Shown: positions 52,517-60,251 of the stretch, piece by piece | Position numbering within the stretch: the stretch's first letter is position 1 | Layout: each line of letters begins with the position of its first letter | NCBI GenBank assembly: GCA_017623505.1 | Contig: JAGAOZ010000006.1 | Span: 1-64,000 of the forward strand | DNA length: 64,000 nt | Direction of reading: 5' to 3' | DNA from: Alistipes sp. | GTDB taxonomy: Bacteria; Bacteroidota; Bacteroidia; Bacteroidales; Rikenellaceae | Program-made: the position numbers and the translations under genes | The notes under the pieces: generated by a model | Told to the model about the DNA's origin: nothing | The model's database searches: none | Seen by the model: only the letters and a program-made list of their open reading frames with translations

Positions 52517-53644
52517 TTACTTCTTGCAAATACGTGATATAGCATTTACAACGTCAAACTTCCACGTAAGACCAATATTGATACCGTGGCGTTTAGTATA
52601 GTTATTCGATGCCCATACAGCATGCAGACGAACATTCTTATTATCCTTGATAGGGAAATACTCTACTCCCGCGCCATAGAACAAATAATCCTTATCAGGG
52701 AGGATGTATACCGGCATAAGAGCCTCATTCTCCTCGTTCTCCTGACGCATACCATCAAAAGAGTTGCCCACCAGGTCAAACATATTGCCGCTATCCTTCT
52801 CCCAACCGAACTTACCGAATACTCGCACCTTGTCACACACCTCGTAAGCAGGCTGAAGAGTGAGCGAGAGATTATCTGTAAGCTCGTCCAACTCGACAGC
52901 CCTCATCATAAAGTCAGCTGTCAATGAGAAGTCACCCACATAGAAGATATTACCCAAAGCTATATTCTTAACGAAACAGCCGTGGCTGTACTCCCACATA
53001 TTTACCGTCCAATACGACTCATACCAATCCCATGCACCTTGCCAACCCAACGCATAAGAGTAAAGGCTTGACACCTTAGGCTCCTCAGAATAAGGAGAGT
53101 TTGCAATCTGTAACAGGAATGTAGAGGTCTCGCTCTTATTGGTCCAAGCTGCGGTTACACCCCATCGACGACCGTCGAAGTTGTTGTAGAACATAGTGTT
53201 CATGTCGAAATAGGCATCCAAATCGTAAGCATCGTACTCCCAATTACCGAGAATAACATAATCCTTACCTGCCGTGAAAGCCCAATTACCGACCTCGTAG
53301 CTCAGCGTCAAAATATCGGTAGCATCAAAAACAGATGAATCCTCGCCGGCAGATTCAAACAAACGATGACACAGCGAGTATGAGAAACGTTTACTTATTT
53401 TACCGTCAATATTCAGAAAGAGGCCGTCACCACCAAAACCGGCGGCCTTACCGGAGACTATACCGTCATAACCAAACCTTGCATCAAGCGAGATGGCAGG
53501 GACATAATCAACACTCTCTTCAATAGTTACATCCTCCTCAGATGTAAGAGTCTGCATCGGCACCATACTATCAACTTCCTGTGCGTAAACTGCAGAGCCC
53601 GCTACCGCAAAAGTAGCTACCAAAAAGCAAAAAAGTCTCTTCAT
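52517..53644 (-). CDS. Outer-membrane porin-like protein heading the pot operon
   Basis: A 375-residue predicted outer-membrane protein. A signal peptide (MKRLFCFLVATFAVAGSAVYA, cleavage near 21) is followed by an acidic linker (about 24-48, rich in Glu, Val and Asp) and then a beta-barrel with many aromatic residues, for example RFSYSLCHRLF and FFPIKDNKNVRLHAVWASNN-type strand pairs. It resembles phosphate-selective porin-like or other Bacteroidetes barrels, without a sure family. Being the first gene of the porin-potABCD unit, it probably admits polyamines across the outer membrane (inference). Confidence 0.78.
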   Translation of the reverse strand: MKRLFCFLVATFAVAGSAVYAQEVDSMVPMQTLTSEEDVTIEESVDYVPAISLDARFGYDGIVSGKAAGFGGDGLFLNIDGKISKRFSYSLCHRLFESAGEDSSVFDATDILTLSYEVGNWAFTAGKDYVILGNWEYDAYDLDAYFDMNTMFYNNFDGRRWGVTAAWTNKSETSTFLLQIANSPYSEEPKVSSLYSYALGWQGAWDWYESYWTVNMWEYSHGCFVKNIALGNIFYVGDFSLTADFMMRAVELDELTDNLSLTLQPAYEVCDKVRVFGKFGWEKDSGNMFDLVGNSFDGMRQENEENEALMPVYILPDKDYLFYGAGVEYFPIKDNKNVRLHAVWASNNYTKRHGINIGLTWKFDVVNAISRICKK

Positions 53645-53772
53645 TAAGCAGTAAAATAGTTAAAATTACATAAGAGTATAGTTTAGTTGTTTCTATTCAT
53701 TTGACGTCTTGACAAAAAAAGCAGTCACAAGCACCGTTTTGCCAGAACTTATGACCGCATCTAATGCAGGAA

Positions 53773-53780
53773 CAAAAGTA
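53773..53780 (-). promoter_or_regulatory. Promoter -7 box of the porin-potABCD operon
   Basis: On the minus strand TACTTTTG matches TAnnTTTG, giving a leader of about 120 bases before the ATG at 53644. No -33 TTTG is evident at the proper spacing. The remaining bases up to 53933 hold no gene. Confidence 0.5.
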
Positions 53781-53933
53781 TAAAAAATATTTAATTATAT
53801 AGTCGATTTGAACACTTTTTTTCACATAAAATACATATATAAATATAAAGTAGCAATTTCGGCGGGTAAAACAGCAGCTAATGGCTCGTTATTTGTTCTA
53901 TCGAAAGCATATAAATTTCAAACACATTGCGCT

Positions 53934-54872
53934 ATGAAAAATTTTATCATTTTACTTATTGCATCGCTATCTCTCACCTGCACGGCATGTAGCGACTCGG
54001 ACTCTCCGTCAATACCTATCGCAGAGACTATTCTAATCGAGTATATCTCGACAGATAGCCAAATCATCACACCGACATCTGTAAATGGCTTTGGCGCACG
54101 ATTGGTTTCCAACACCTACAAAGACGGAATGGGAACAATCAGTTTTTCCTCTCCGGTGACAGCTATTGGCGAGCGTGCCTTCTGGAACTGCACAACATTG
54201 CAGGCAATAAACATCCCGCTTCGTGTAAGGGCAATCAACGACTCGGCTTTTGGCGGCTGCGAGAACCTTGAGGGTATAACCATACCGGCAAGTGTGATGG
54301 ATATTGGCGACGGAGCATTTGCGTATTGTAATAATCTTGAGGTCTTCAATGGTAAATTCTCAACTCTGGATGGTCGCTGTCTTATTATCGGACGTAAATT
54401 GGTAGCCTTTGCGCCAGACGGGCTGACCACATATAACATCCCGGACGGCGTGATAGAGATTGCCGGTGGAGCATTCGAAGGGTGTCAAAGTTTGGCAAGT
54501 GTAGGCATCCCTACAACGGTAACGGATATTGATGAGAGAGCATTTGCCTATTGCTTAAGCCTGGATAATATCACCGTTCCAAATGGTGTAACCGAATTAG
54601 ACCCATCAACATTTGAGGGGTGCACTACGTTGGCAACAGTCATTCTTCCCGCATCACTCAGAGAGATTGACGCCAGAGTTTTTGCAGGATGCACAGCCCT
54701 GACAAATATCTATTGTCGCGCTACCACTCCACCCGAAATAGCTACGGGAACATTTGACGACATCTCGGCAGAGGCCAAGATTTTTGTTCCAACAGCCTCT
54801 CTCTCGGCATATCAAACAGCACCTAATTGGGACAACTACTCGGCACAAATTCAGGGATATGAGTTTGAATAA
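53934..54872 (+). CDS. BspA-type leucine-rich repeat lipoprotein
   Basis: A 312-residue secreted lipoprotein. The ATG at 53934 gives a lipoprotein signal with the lipobox LTCTAC at Cys19; the longer frame from 53808 adds an implausible N-terminus. Past a short Ser/Asp-rich linker, about nine degenerate 23-residue BspA-type repeats follow, such as IGERAFWNCTTLQAINIP, INDSAFGGCENLEGITIP and IDERAFAYCLSLDNITVP. A C-terminal cap (TAPNWDNYSAQIQGYEFE) has the common ending in Bacteroidetes LRR_5 proteins. Such proteins bind host or partner ligands on the cell surface. It is monocistronic; the ssrA duplication units lie downstream. Confidence 0.88.
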   Translation: MKNFIILLIASLSLTCTACSDSDSPSIPIAETILIEYISTDSQIITPTSVNGFGARLVSNTYKDGMGTISFSSPVTAIGERAFWNCTTLQAINIPLRVRAINDSAFGGCENLEGITIPASVMDIGDGAFAYCNNLEVFNGKFSTLDGRCLIIGRKLVAFAPDGLTTYNIPDGVIEIAGGAFEGCQSLASVGIPTTVTDIDERAFAYCLSLDNITVPNGVTELDPSTFEGCTTLATVILPASLREIDARVFAGCTALTNIYCRATTPPEIATGTFDDISAEAKIFVPTASLSAYQTAPNWDNYSAQIQGYEFE

Positions 54873-54878
54873 TATCAA

Positions 54879-55200
54879 GGCGGCGGGAGTCGAGCGCCGT
54901 AGGCTACAAAGTTCCCAACCCAAGTATATTAGCGACTGATTAAGCCCCGCCCTTTGACAAAGAGAGGGGACAGAGGGGAGGGAATGTCAATACATATCTC
55001 CACAAAAAAAAGTGCTCGAAGTGAGCACTTTTTCGTGGAGGCGGCGGGAGTCGAACGCCGCAGGCTACAAAGTTCCCAACCCAAGTATATTAGCGACTGA
55101 TTAAGCCCCGCCCTTTGACAAAGGGAGGGGACAGAGGGGAGGGAATGTCAATACATATCTCCACAAAAAAAAGTGCTCGAAGTGAGCACTTTTTTGTGGA
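54879..55200. repeat. Two tandem 161-bp units carrying the ssrA 3' end and terminator
   Basis: 54879-55039 and 55040-55200 are near-identical 161-bp units differing at only a few positions (for example 54894, 54900, 54963). Each starts, on the plus strand, with the same 15 or more bases as the ssrA 3' end, runs through a common spacer with a CCGCCCTTTGACAAAG segment and a G-rich stretch, and ends with the ssrA terminator hairpin. The 21-base tract at 55036-55056 equals the 3' end of ssrA at 55197-55217. This can reflect serial integration scars at the ssrA attachment site or slippage amplification. No integrase is present. This stretch also fills the gap between the LRR gene and ssrA. Confidence 0.85.
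55163..55195 (-). terminator. ssrA terminator
   Basis: AAGTGCTC (55171-55178) and GAGCACTT (55184-55191) form a perfect stem; on the minus strand eight T residues follow. It lies just beyond the tmRNA 3' end at 55197. A second identical hairpin occurs at 55010-55030 in the duplicated unit. Confidence 0.85.
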
Positions 55201-55598
55201 GGCGGCGGGAGTCGAACCCGCGTCCAAACTCGGAGCCCGAAAGCTTTCTACACGTTTATTCTGCGTTTAATCCTCCTGCTTTAGACGGCCACAGACAGCC
55301 TAACCAAAGCCCCAGTCTTTAAAATTTCACAAACGCATCAAGACTCTACGCTTGCTATCCCTTAAAAGATGATACCCCGTATGAACAACAACTAAAGGGC
55401 GCAGCTGCCGTTCGGGATACTCGTCGTCAAGTCGCCTTGGACTCGTCGATTAAGCTAATTTTCCTTGAAAATTAAGCAGCGAGTGCATAGCTATTATTAT
55501 TGCCATTTATAGTTTGAGTGTTGATATTTACGAGCTACCACACAACGCTCGACGTGCTTACAAACAAACCCTGCAAGCTGTCAAAACCGGTCGCCCCC
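55197..55598 (-). ncRNA. ssrA: Transfer-messenger RNA (tmRNA)
   Basis: A tmRNA of about 402 nt. The 5' end GGGGGCG (55598-55592) pairs with the 3' end CGCCTCC (55204-55198) plus discriminator A at 55197, forming the tRNA-like acceptor stem; GACCGGTTTTGACAGC near the 5' end and GGGTTCGACTCCC in the T-arm are classic tmRNA landmarks. The tag reading frame (55504-55472) encodes GNNNSYALAA then stop, ending in the ALAA degradation signal recognised by ClpXP. It rescues stalled ribosomes with SmpB. CCA is not encoded. The promoter at 55611-55642 and the terminator at 55163-55195 frame it. Confidence 0.95.
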
Positions 55599-55610
55599 GA
55601 ATTGACAATG

Positions 55611-55642
55611 CAAAAGTAATGATTTTATTCGGAATAGACAAA
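55611..55642 (-). promoter_or_regulatory. Promoter of ssrA
   Basis: On the minus strand a -33 TTTG (55639-55642) and a -7 TACTTTTG (55611-55618) are separated by 20 bp. Transcription would begin close to the mature 5' end at 55598. Confidence 0.75.
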
Positions 55643-55660
55643 GACTGCACCAAAAATCAA

Positions 55661-55834
55661 TTATCGTTTGTCGCAACTATTTTGGCGGGATTTGATATTG
55701 CGCAGAGGACACTCCATATCGGAGCAGGACGAGCAAGCATTGTCTGATTTAGAGCCACGACGGAACAACTTACCTACGATGTAGATAATTGCTGCACCAA
55801 CGGCTACGACGACTGCTATATCTTGCCAATACAT
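55661..55834 (-). CDS. FeoB-associated-type Cys-rich membrane mini-protein
   Basis: A 57-residue frame. The N-terminal helix (about 5-21, DIAVVVAVGAAIIYIVG) spans the membrane once, followed by basic KLFRRGSK and a cysteine-rich tail C34-S-S-C37 with C42 and C54. This layout is that of small FeoB-associated Cys-rich membrane proteins, usually near ferrous-iron transporters. No feoA or feoB occurs in this window, so the iron link is by resemblance only. Its own promoter lies at 55854-55861 and the stop is 19 bases before the ssrA -33 element. The start is chosen by the promoter and the helix. Confidence 0.65.
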   Translation of the reverse strand: MYWQDIAVVVAVGAAIIYIVGKLFRRGSKSDNACSSCSDMECPLRNIKSRQNSCDKR

Positions 55835-55853
55835 TATATAGATATTTATGTGA

Positions 55854-55861
55854 CAAAAATA
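55854..55861 (-). promoter_or_regulatory. Promoter -7 box of the Cys-rich mini-protein
   Basis: On the minus strand TATTTTTG matches TAnnTTTG, giving a very short leader to the ATG at 55834. No good -33 was seen. Confidence 0.45.
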
Positions 55862-55944
55862 GGATTTTAATTTTCAAAACTGCTATCATACGAGGTAAAA
55901 TAGGTTATTTGATGCTGATTTTCACGATTTTTAAGCAGTTTTTA

Positions 55945-55974
55945 TTTGTGAATTAAAAATTTTCTCTATCTTTG
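55945..55974 (+). promoter_or_regulatory. Promoter of the H1-like gene
   Basis: TTTG (55945-55948), 18 bp, then TATCTTTG (55967-55974) is an excellent Bacteroidetes promoter, followed by a leader of about 30 bases. It points to strong expression of the small basic protein. Confidence 0.75.
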
Positions 55975-56006
55975 TAGAGATAACAAACCTTAAAAACAAT
56001 AAGACT

Positions 56007-56183
56007 ATGAAAAATTTGGTAGATCAGATCAATGCTCAGATTGAGCTTTTCACAGTAAACGCTGCTGCTCAGGTAGAGAAGAACAACAAGGCTGCTGGTA
56101 CTCGCGCACGTAAGGCTGCTCTCGAGTTGACTAAGCTTTTGAAGGAGTTCCGCAAGGTTTCTGTTGAGGAGGCTAAGAAATAA
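56007..56183 (+). CDS. Histone H1-like protein (Hc1-type, Bacteroidetes)
   Basis: A 58-residue frame. The sequence is Lys/Ala/Arg/Glu-rich and mostly helical: MKNLVDQINAQIELFTVNAA, then a KNNKAAGTRARKAALEL basic core, and the LTKLLKEFRKVSVEEAKK tail. This matches the short Hc1/H1-like family found in Bacteroidetes, thought to bind nucleic acid and compact the nucleoid. It has a strong promoter and a strong terminator, so it is a single-gene unit, probably well expressed. The direct role in this organism is unknown. Confidence 0.85.
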   Translation: MKNLVDQINAQIELFTVNAAAQVEKNNKAAGTRARKAALELTKLLKEFRKVSVEEAKK

Positions 56184-56201
56184 TCGAGCTTTTGACAGAT
56201 A

Positions 56202-56240
56202 AAAGAGGATTGTTCCAGCGGTGAACAATCCTCTTTTTGT
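56202..56240. terminator. Bidirectional terminator between the H1-like gene and the EptA-like gene
   Basis: AAAGAGGATTGTTC (56202-56215) and GAACAATCCTCTTT (56223-56236) form a perfect 14-bp stem with a 7-base loop. TTGTATAT follows on the plus strand and a T-rich run on the minus strand. It serves both convergent genes. Confidence 0.85.
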
Positions 56241-56258
56241 ATATAGTACCCGACCCCT

Positions 56259-57938
56259 CTACAACTCGATGCCTGCATTTTCAAACATCGTCATATCGCG
56301 AGAGGTAATTCCTATCTCGTCATCCAAAGGTGCTGCGTTATTATGGTCATCAAGATAGTAACGCGTAGCAGAATAGTCAAACTCTGACGACACCAAAGAG
56401 GCCTCGGTATTGACGTGTGGCGATGATATAGCTGCAATATCCGCTATCGTATGGAAAACCGAATAGGTTGTAGCTGGAGCATCGAGATTTACAGTTGCGC
56501 TGATTACCTTATCTGCGAAATTTGCGGCATACTGCTCCGAGAACCAAGTCAGAGCCGGAACATGCAACTGGTAATAAGTAACCGTTGGTGAAGAGTGGAG
56601 GAAACGACGACGCTCATCATCCATCAAATCCTCGCCATGGTCCGAGCAGAAGAAAAACGCACTGCATAAATCGCTATATGATGCCAAAGAGTTGATAGCC
56701 TCAGCCAAGACGTAATCGGTATAGAGTATCGAATTGTCGTAGGCATTACGTATCATCTCGATATTATTTCGGGTAATAGCAACATCATCATCCGGCAGAT
56801 ACTGTGCAAACTCACGAGGATAACGCTGATGATAGCTAAAATGTGAGCCGTAGGCGTGTAATACGATAAATATCTTATCCGAGGTAGAGCTCTTGATTAT
56901 CTGATTCATCCTATCGACAAGTTGCATATCCAAACGTGGGTCATCCAAATACTCGACATGATCTGCCTGATTAGCCAACTTATCAATCATAGCACCCTGA
57001 GGGGATTGATTTGAGATGAAGTAGGTCGTAAAACCAGCCTCATTAAAGAGAGCCAAAATACCTTTGCGACGATACAACTCTTCGTGTTCCGACGTGTGGA
57101 TAGAAGAAAGTATCATTGGAACGCTCTTATGGGTGGTGTTACTCTGTGTCGTAATTGAGCTGTAAACATTGATACCCTCCAACTGCGACAGACGTGGATT
57201 TGTTTCGCGCTCGGCACCATACAACGACCAACTCTCGGCACGCGAAGCCTCGCCTATATAGAGCACGTAGACCTCTCGCTGAGCAGGATTGTGTGTGCGC
57301 ACAGCGTCGAATGTAAACCCGGCAGAGCTATCCTCATAATTTGAGATTTTAATCGTTTCAGATATGCTCAGTCCTAAATTATAGCTCACATTGATTGGGA
57401 AAACCTCATCGCGCAGTACGTGACGAATCTCACCCCAACAACCGAAGAAAAGAGTACACAGTCCCAGAATAAACGCTGAGCCTCCCGACACAAACAGGCG
57501 ACGACGCACCACATCCGACACCTTAACCTTACGGCGCACGTGCATATAGGCAATGATTTGCAGTGGTATATATAGCAAAATGACCAGGATAACCGACGGA
57601 TATATGTTGCTCAGCAACTCAGTCGCCTCGCCGGGATTTGTCGTCAAGACATTCAAGAACATATCAGCCGCAATAATAGACTCGCCGAACAGATAAGAGA
57701 GGACTATCTGAAATGCACTGAAGAAGACAAATGGAAGACTCCACAGCACCATTACACCCGAACGCTTCGCCAGAGATACAAACATCATATAGAATCCCAT
57801 AGGGAGCAGGATGGCTGTAATAGCAACCCAGAAAGGGTTATCTTCCGTATACGTCAATACGGCGATTGGCAAAAATAGCGATGCCAAGTGCGTTATGATT
57901 AATATCAGCGAACTATATTTTCTCTCTCCAATTCTCAT
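56259..57938 (-). CDS. Phosphoethanolamine transferase, EptA-like
   Basis: A 559-residue inner-membrane enzyme. Five membrane helices fill the first about 185 residues. The periplasmic sulfatase-fold domain begins YVLYIGEASRAESWSLYG (metal-site Glu), with the Thr-rich nucleophile region TTQSNTTHKSVPMIL, the VLHAYGSHFSYHQRYP histidines and SDHGEDLMDD near the end. Such enzymes transfer phosphoethanolamine from phosphatidylethanolamine to lipid A or core sugars, changing surface charge and often polymyxin sensitivity. It is the last gene of a three-gene run; its ATG overlaps the stop of the Omp85-like gene. The exact acceptor is unknown. Confidence 0.9.
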   Translation of the reverse strand: MRIGERKYSSLILIITHLASLFLPIAVLTYTEDNPFWVAITAILLPMGFYMMFVSLAKRSGVMVLWSLPFVFFSAFQIVLSYLFGESIIAADMFLNVLTTNPGEATELLSNIYPSVILVILLYIPLQIIAYMHVRRKVKVSDVVRRRLFVSGGSAFILGLCTLFFGCWGEIRHVLRDEVFPINVSYNLGLSISETIKISNYEDSSAGFTFDAVRTHNPAQREVYVLYIGEASRAESWSLYGAERETNPRLSQLEGINVYSSITTQSNTTHKSVPMILSSIHTSEHEELYRRKGILALFNEAGFTTYFISNQSPQGAMIDKLANQADHVEYLDDPRLDMQLVDRMNQIIKSSTSDKIFIVLHAYGSHFSYHQRYPREFAQYLPDDDVAITRNNIEMIRNAYDNSILYTDYVLAEAINSLASYSDLCSAFFFCSDHGEDLMDDERRRFLHSSPTVTYYQLHVPALTWFSEQYAANFADKVISATVNLDAPATTYSVFHTIADIAAISSPHVNTEASLVSSEFDYSATRYYLDDHNNAAPLDDEIGITSRDMTMFENAGIEL

Positions 57939-59098
57939 CAGAATACTTCATTTACATTAACAATAAAATTGTGTGAGTTCAGGCCGAATCCATAGTCGAA
58001 ACGTAAGCGACATTCTTTGCTAACAGCAAAGCCTAAACCGACTCCGTAACTTGGCAAGAGGTTATCGAAGCGCAAATCCCTCCACTTCATAAACAACTCT
58101 CCTACGCCACCCCACACATACCCGAACAAGCGTTTATATACCCGCTGTCGGAGTTCCACTTGCGCCGACAGAAGATTGGTAGCTATGTATCGCCCATAGT
58201 CATAGCCCCTAAAACGCACCTCGCCGTCCGTTGTCGGCCAAAACTGCCATGGAACGCCTGTCGAACAGCTCTCGCTATAAAGCTCGTAAGCAACAACACT
58301 CCCCTGCCAGGCCTTGTGAAAGCCCTTGAGAGTAAATGAGCCATAAAAATTTGCTCTCCAGCTATTCGGCATTAGCGCAACACCACCCTGCAACCTTACG
58401 AGGACTCCTTGTTGGCTATTTAACTCTCTGTCGCGGCTATCGTACTCTACATAAAGTCTACCCTTAACCACTTCGCCATCAGTGTCAGCGTAGTTGAATA
58501 TGCTCTTTACCTTATGGTAGCACGAACCAATGCCTATAAAAATTCTATTTGTCAAACTTCGACGCAGCGTCACATCAACACGATAGCTCTTACGTCGATA
58601 ACTTACTTTATCTCCCTGCTTGGCGCAGTAGCCTACTCCCCAAAAATCAACAGGAACAGAAGAAAGGGCAACGGAATATTCAAATCTATAACGTTGGTCC
58701 TCAAAAGTGTGCCTGCCGAAAATTAAAGCTAAATAATCGCCTTGGAATGACACATCTGCATCACATTCCAGCCGACCATTCGACATCTCTGAGTGGTAAT
58801 CAAACTGAAAACGGCTACCAGCGTACCAACCAATATCACTCCGATAAGCCGGGAAAAGCATCAAGGAGTAACTTCTCGGATTAAGCGAATCTTTTTCACC
58901 ACCCCGAAAAGCATACGCAAGGCGTCGAAAGAAAGGTCTGCGTGCAGCTCTCTTTATTTTAGCCTGTATCAGATGATAATCCAAAGGGGCGTATTGATGC
59001 GCTAAAACGCTATCCTGCAAGGTGTTTTTCGTGATAATCTCTTGTGCCGCTGTCGGTGAAATCATAGCGGCTGTCATTATCACAAAAAGCAGCCTCAC
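57938..59098 (-). CDS. Omp85-like outer-membrane barrel without POTRA domains
   Basis: A 386-residue outer-membrane protein. The signal peptide is MRLLFVIMTAAMISPTAAQ (cleavage near 19). A short basic segment (IKRAARRPFFRRLAY) is followed by a barrel of about 16 strands with the bacterial surface antigen (Bac_surface_Ag/BamA) character, including the VRFRGYDYGRY motif that parallels the VRG[F/Y] signature of the L6 loop. There is no room for POTRA repeats, so it may be a stand-alone barrel. It ends in a Phe (NVNEVF). It lies 8 bases after the YtfJ-like gene and overlaps the EptA-like gene by 1 base. Confidence 0.83.
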   Translation of the reverse strand: MRLLFVIMTAAMISPTAAQEIITKNTLQDSVLAHQYAPLDYHLIQAKIKRAARRPFFRRLAYAFRGGEKDSLNPRSYSLMLFPAYRSDIGWYAGSRFQFDYHSEMSNGRLECDADVSFQGDYLALIFGRHTFEDQRYRFEYSVALSSVPVDFWGVGYCAKQGDKVSYRRKSYRVDVTLRRSLTNRIFIGIGSCYHKVKSIFNYADTDGEVVKGRLYVEYDSRDRELNSQQGVLVRLQGGVALMPNSWRANFYGSFTLKGFHKAWQGSVVAYELYSESCSTGVPWQFWPTTDGEVRFRGYDYGRYIATNLLSAQVELRQRVYKRLFGYVWGGVGELFMKWRDLRFDNLLPSYGVGLGFAVSKECRLRFDYGFGLNSHNFIVNVNEVF

Positions 59099-59106
59099 CT
59101 AACCCT

Positions 59107-59631
59107 TTATCTGTACTTTTGAACTACCTTATAGAAATTCTGCTTTTCAGCCTCACTAATCTCTCCCTTATGGCAATAAACCAACTCACCCTGCTTAGAG
59201 ACAATCATCAGCACGAACTTATTATTGCACGTGCCCAAGTCCCACGCCTCAGCTAAGCGGCGGTCAGGGTCGGTGATAATATATGCGCCGTTTTTCTCGG
59301 TACGCTTGCGAGCCATCTTACGCACCATACTATCAGGCACAGGATACCATGAATCTTTCAAATTGATAATACCAAAGCCGTAGATATTATCTCCTGCCGC
59401 CTTGTGGTTCTCCTCCATCTCAACAGTAAACTCATGATTCTGATTACTCTCGTCAGGATCCACATAGAAAATAAGCAGATTTTTCTTGCCCCAATTAGGA
59501 ATTTGCACCTCAGCACCCTCCAAGTCAATCAGAGTGAGATTAGAGACCTTGTGCGGAACTTTCACATCTTGCGCATTGACGCCACAAACCATAAATAGTG
59601 CGACAGCCAAAGTGAAAAACATTTTTTTCAT
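59107..59631 (-). CDS. Secreted YtfJ-like protein with a thioredoxin-like fold
   Basis: A 174-residue periplasmic protein. A signal peptide (MKKMFFTLAVALFMVCGVNAQ, cleavage near 20) precedes a thioredoxin-like domain with KKNLLIFYVDPDESNQNHEF and YIITDPDRRLAEAWDLG, then MIVSKQGELVYCHKGEIS. The order resembles E. coli YtfJ. The CxxC redox pair is missing (only isolated Cys), so disulfide chemistry is unlikely. It is the first gene of a run with the Omp85-like and EptA-like genes, pointing to envelope work. The function is unknown. Confidence 0.75.
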   Translation of the reverse strand: MKKMFFTLAVALFMVCGVNAQDVKVPHKVSNLTLIDLEGAEVQIPNWGKKNLLIFYVDPDESNQNHEFTVEMEENHKAAGDNIYGFGIINLKDSWYPVPDSMVRKMARKRTEKNGAYIITDPDRRLAEAWDLGTCNNKFVLMIVSKQGELVYCHKGEISEAEKQNFYKVVQKYR

Positions 59632-59659
59632 AATGAAAACTTTTATTCAACAAACGTTG

Positions 59660-59667
59660 CAAAGTTA
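59660..59667 (-). promoter_or_regulatory. Promoter -7 box of the YtfJ-Omp85-EptA run
   Basis: On the minus strand TAACTTTG matches TAnnTTTG, with transcription from about 59653 and a leader of about 20 bases to the ATG at 59631. Confidence 0.55.
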
Positions 59668-59711
59668 TAAAAAAAGTATGAAAATATCCCTTTGGTGCGT
59701 AAAAAGAATTC

Positions 59712-60149
59712 TCACTTTGTACCTTTACACTTATTATGCAACCATTTTGGAAGATTTAACGAGTAATATCCTCCGCCGGCAATAACCAGCGTAAGATAGA
59801 TACCCATATACACAAAGTCGAGTTTTGCCCGTTCGGTAGGCTCAGCCATAGGCATCATAGCATCGACGATAGAGACTGCGGCAATAATCAGCATCATCGA
59901 AGAGGCAAAACGTGTCGATATGCCAATAATTATCATTGTAGCAAATAGAGCCTTCAGAATTGCGACAATAGCAAACGACGTTGCGCCATCGAAGCCCAAA
60001 ACACTTGGAAAGTGATTTACCACATTGGTATAGGTCTGCATCTCGCCTATCAGGTGCAGATAGACTATTGCTCCGATAAAGAAACGCAAGAACAATATAG
60101 CAATATCGTTCATATTGCGCGGTTTTGTATGTTGTTTGTGGTGTTTCAT
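59712..60149 (-). CDS. DoxX-family membrane protein
   Basis: A 145-residue inner-membrane protein with about four hydrophobic helices: AILFLRFFIGAIVYLHLIG (near residue 17), FAIVAILKALFATMIIIGI, SMMLIIAAVSIVDAMMP and FVYMGIYLTLVIAGGGYYSL. The pattern matches the DoxX/DUF417-like family. Some members act in thiosulfate oxidation or in an oxidoreductase complex; most are unknown. The N-terminus is His/Lys-rich (KHHKQHTK), and a start at 60113 (MNDIAILF) is also possible. It is on the same strand as the envelope run, 80 bases upstream of it, and may or may not be part of it. Confidence 0.75.
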   Translation of the reverse strand: MKHHKQHTKPRNMNDIAILFLRFFIGAIVYLHLIGEMQTYTNVVNHFPSVLGFDGATSFAIVAILKALFATMIIIGISTRFASSMMLIIAAVSIVDAMMPMAEPTERAKLDFVYMGIYLTLVIAGGGYYSLNLPKWLHNKCKGTK

Positions 60150-60199
60150 ATCAAATGATGTTATATATATAATTTATCAAAAAGTATTCCAACAAGTGA

Positions 60200-60230
60200 T
60201 TTGCAGAGTGGAATAATTGTGATATATTTG
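60200..60230 (+). promoter_or_regulatory. Promoter of the LMW phosphatase gene
   Basis: TTTG (60200-60203), 19 bp, then TATATTTG (60223-60230) matches the Bacteroidetes consensus exactly; the ATG at 60252 lies 21 bases after the -7 box. Confidence 0.75.
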
Positions 60231-60251
60231 CAGAGATAAATCTGAGAAGGA

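Noticed and set aside
53808-53933. 42-residue N-terminal extension of the LRR protein
   Set aside because: It puts a hydrophilic stretch ahead of a clear lipoprotein signal beginning at 53934.
55514-55747. 77-codon plus-strand ORF
   Set aside because: It lies opposite ssrA and the Cys-rich frame, without a promoter or a recognisable product.
55953-56228. 91-codon minus-strand ORF opposite the H1-like gene
   Set aside because: The sense strand carries a consensus promoter, a coherent basic protein and a terminator; the antisense frame overlaps the terminator.
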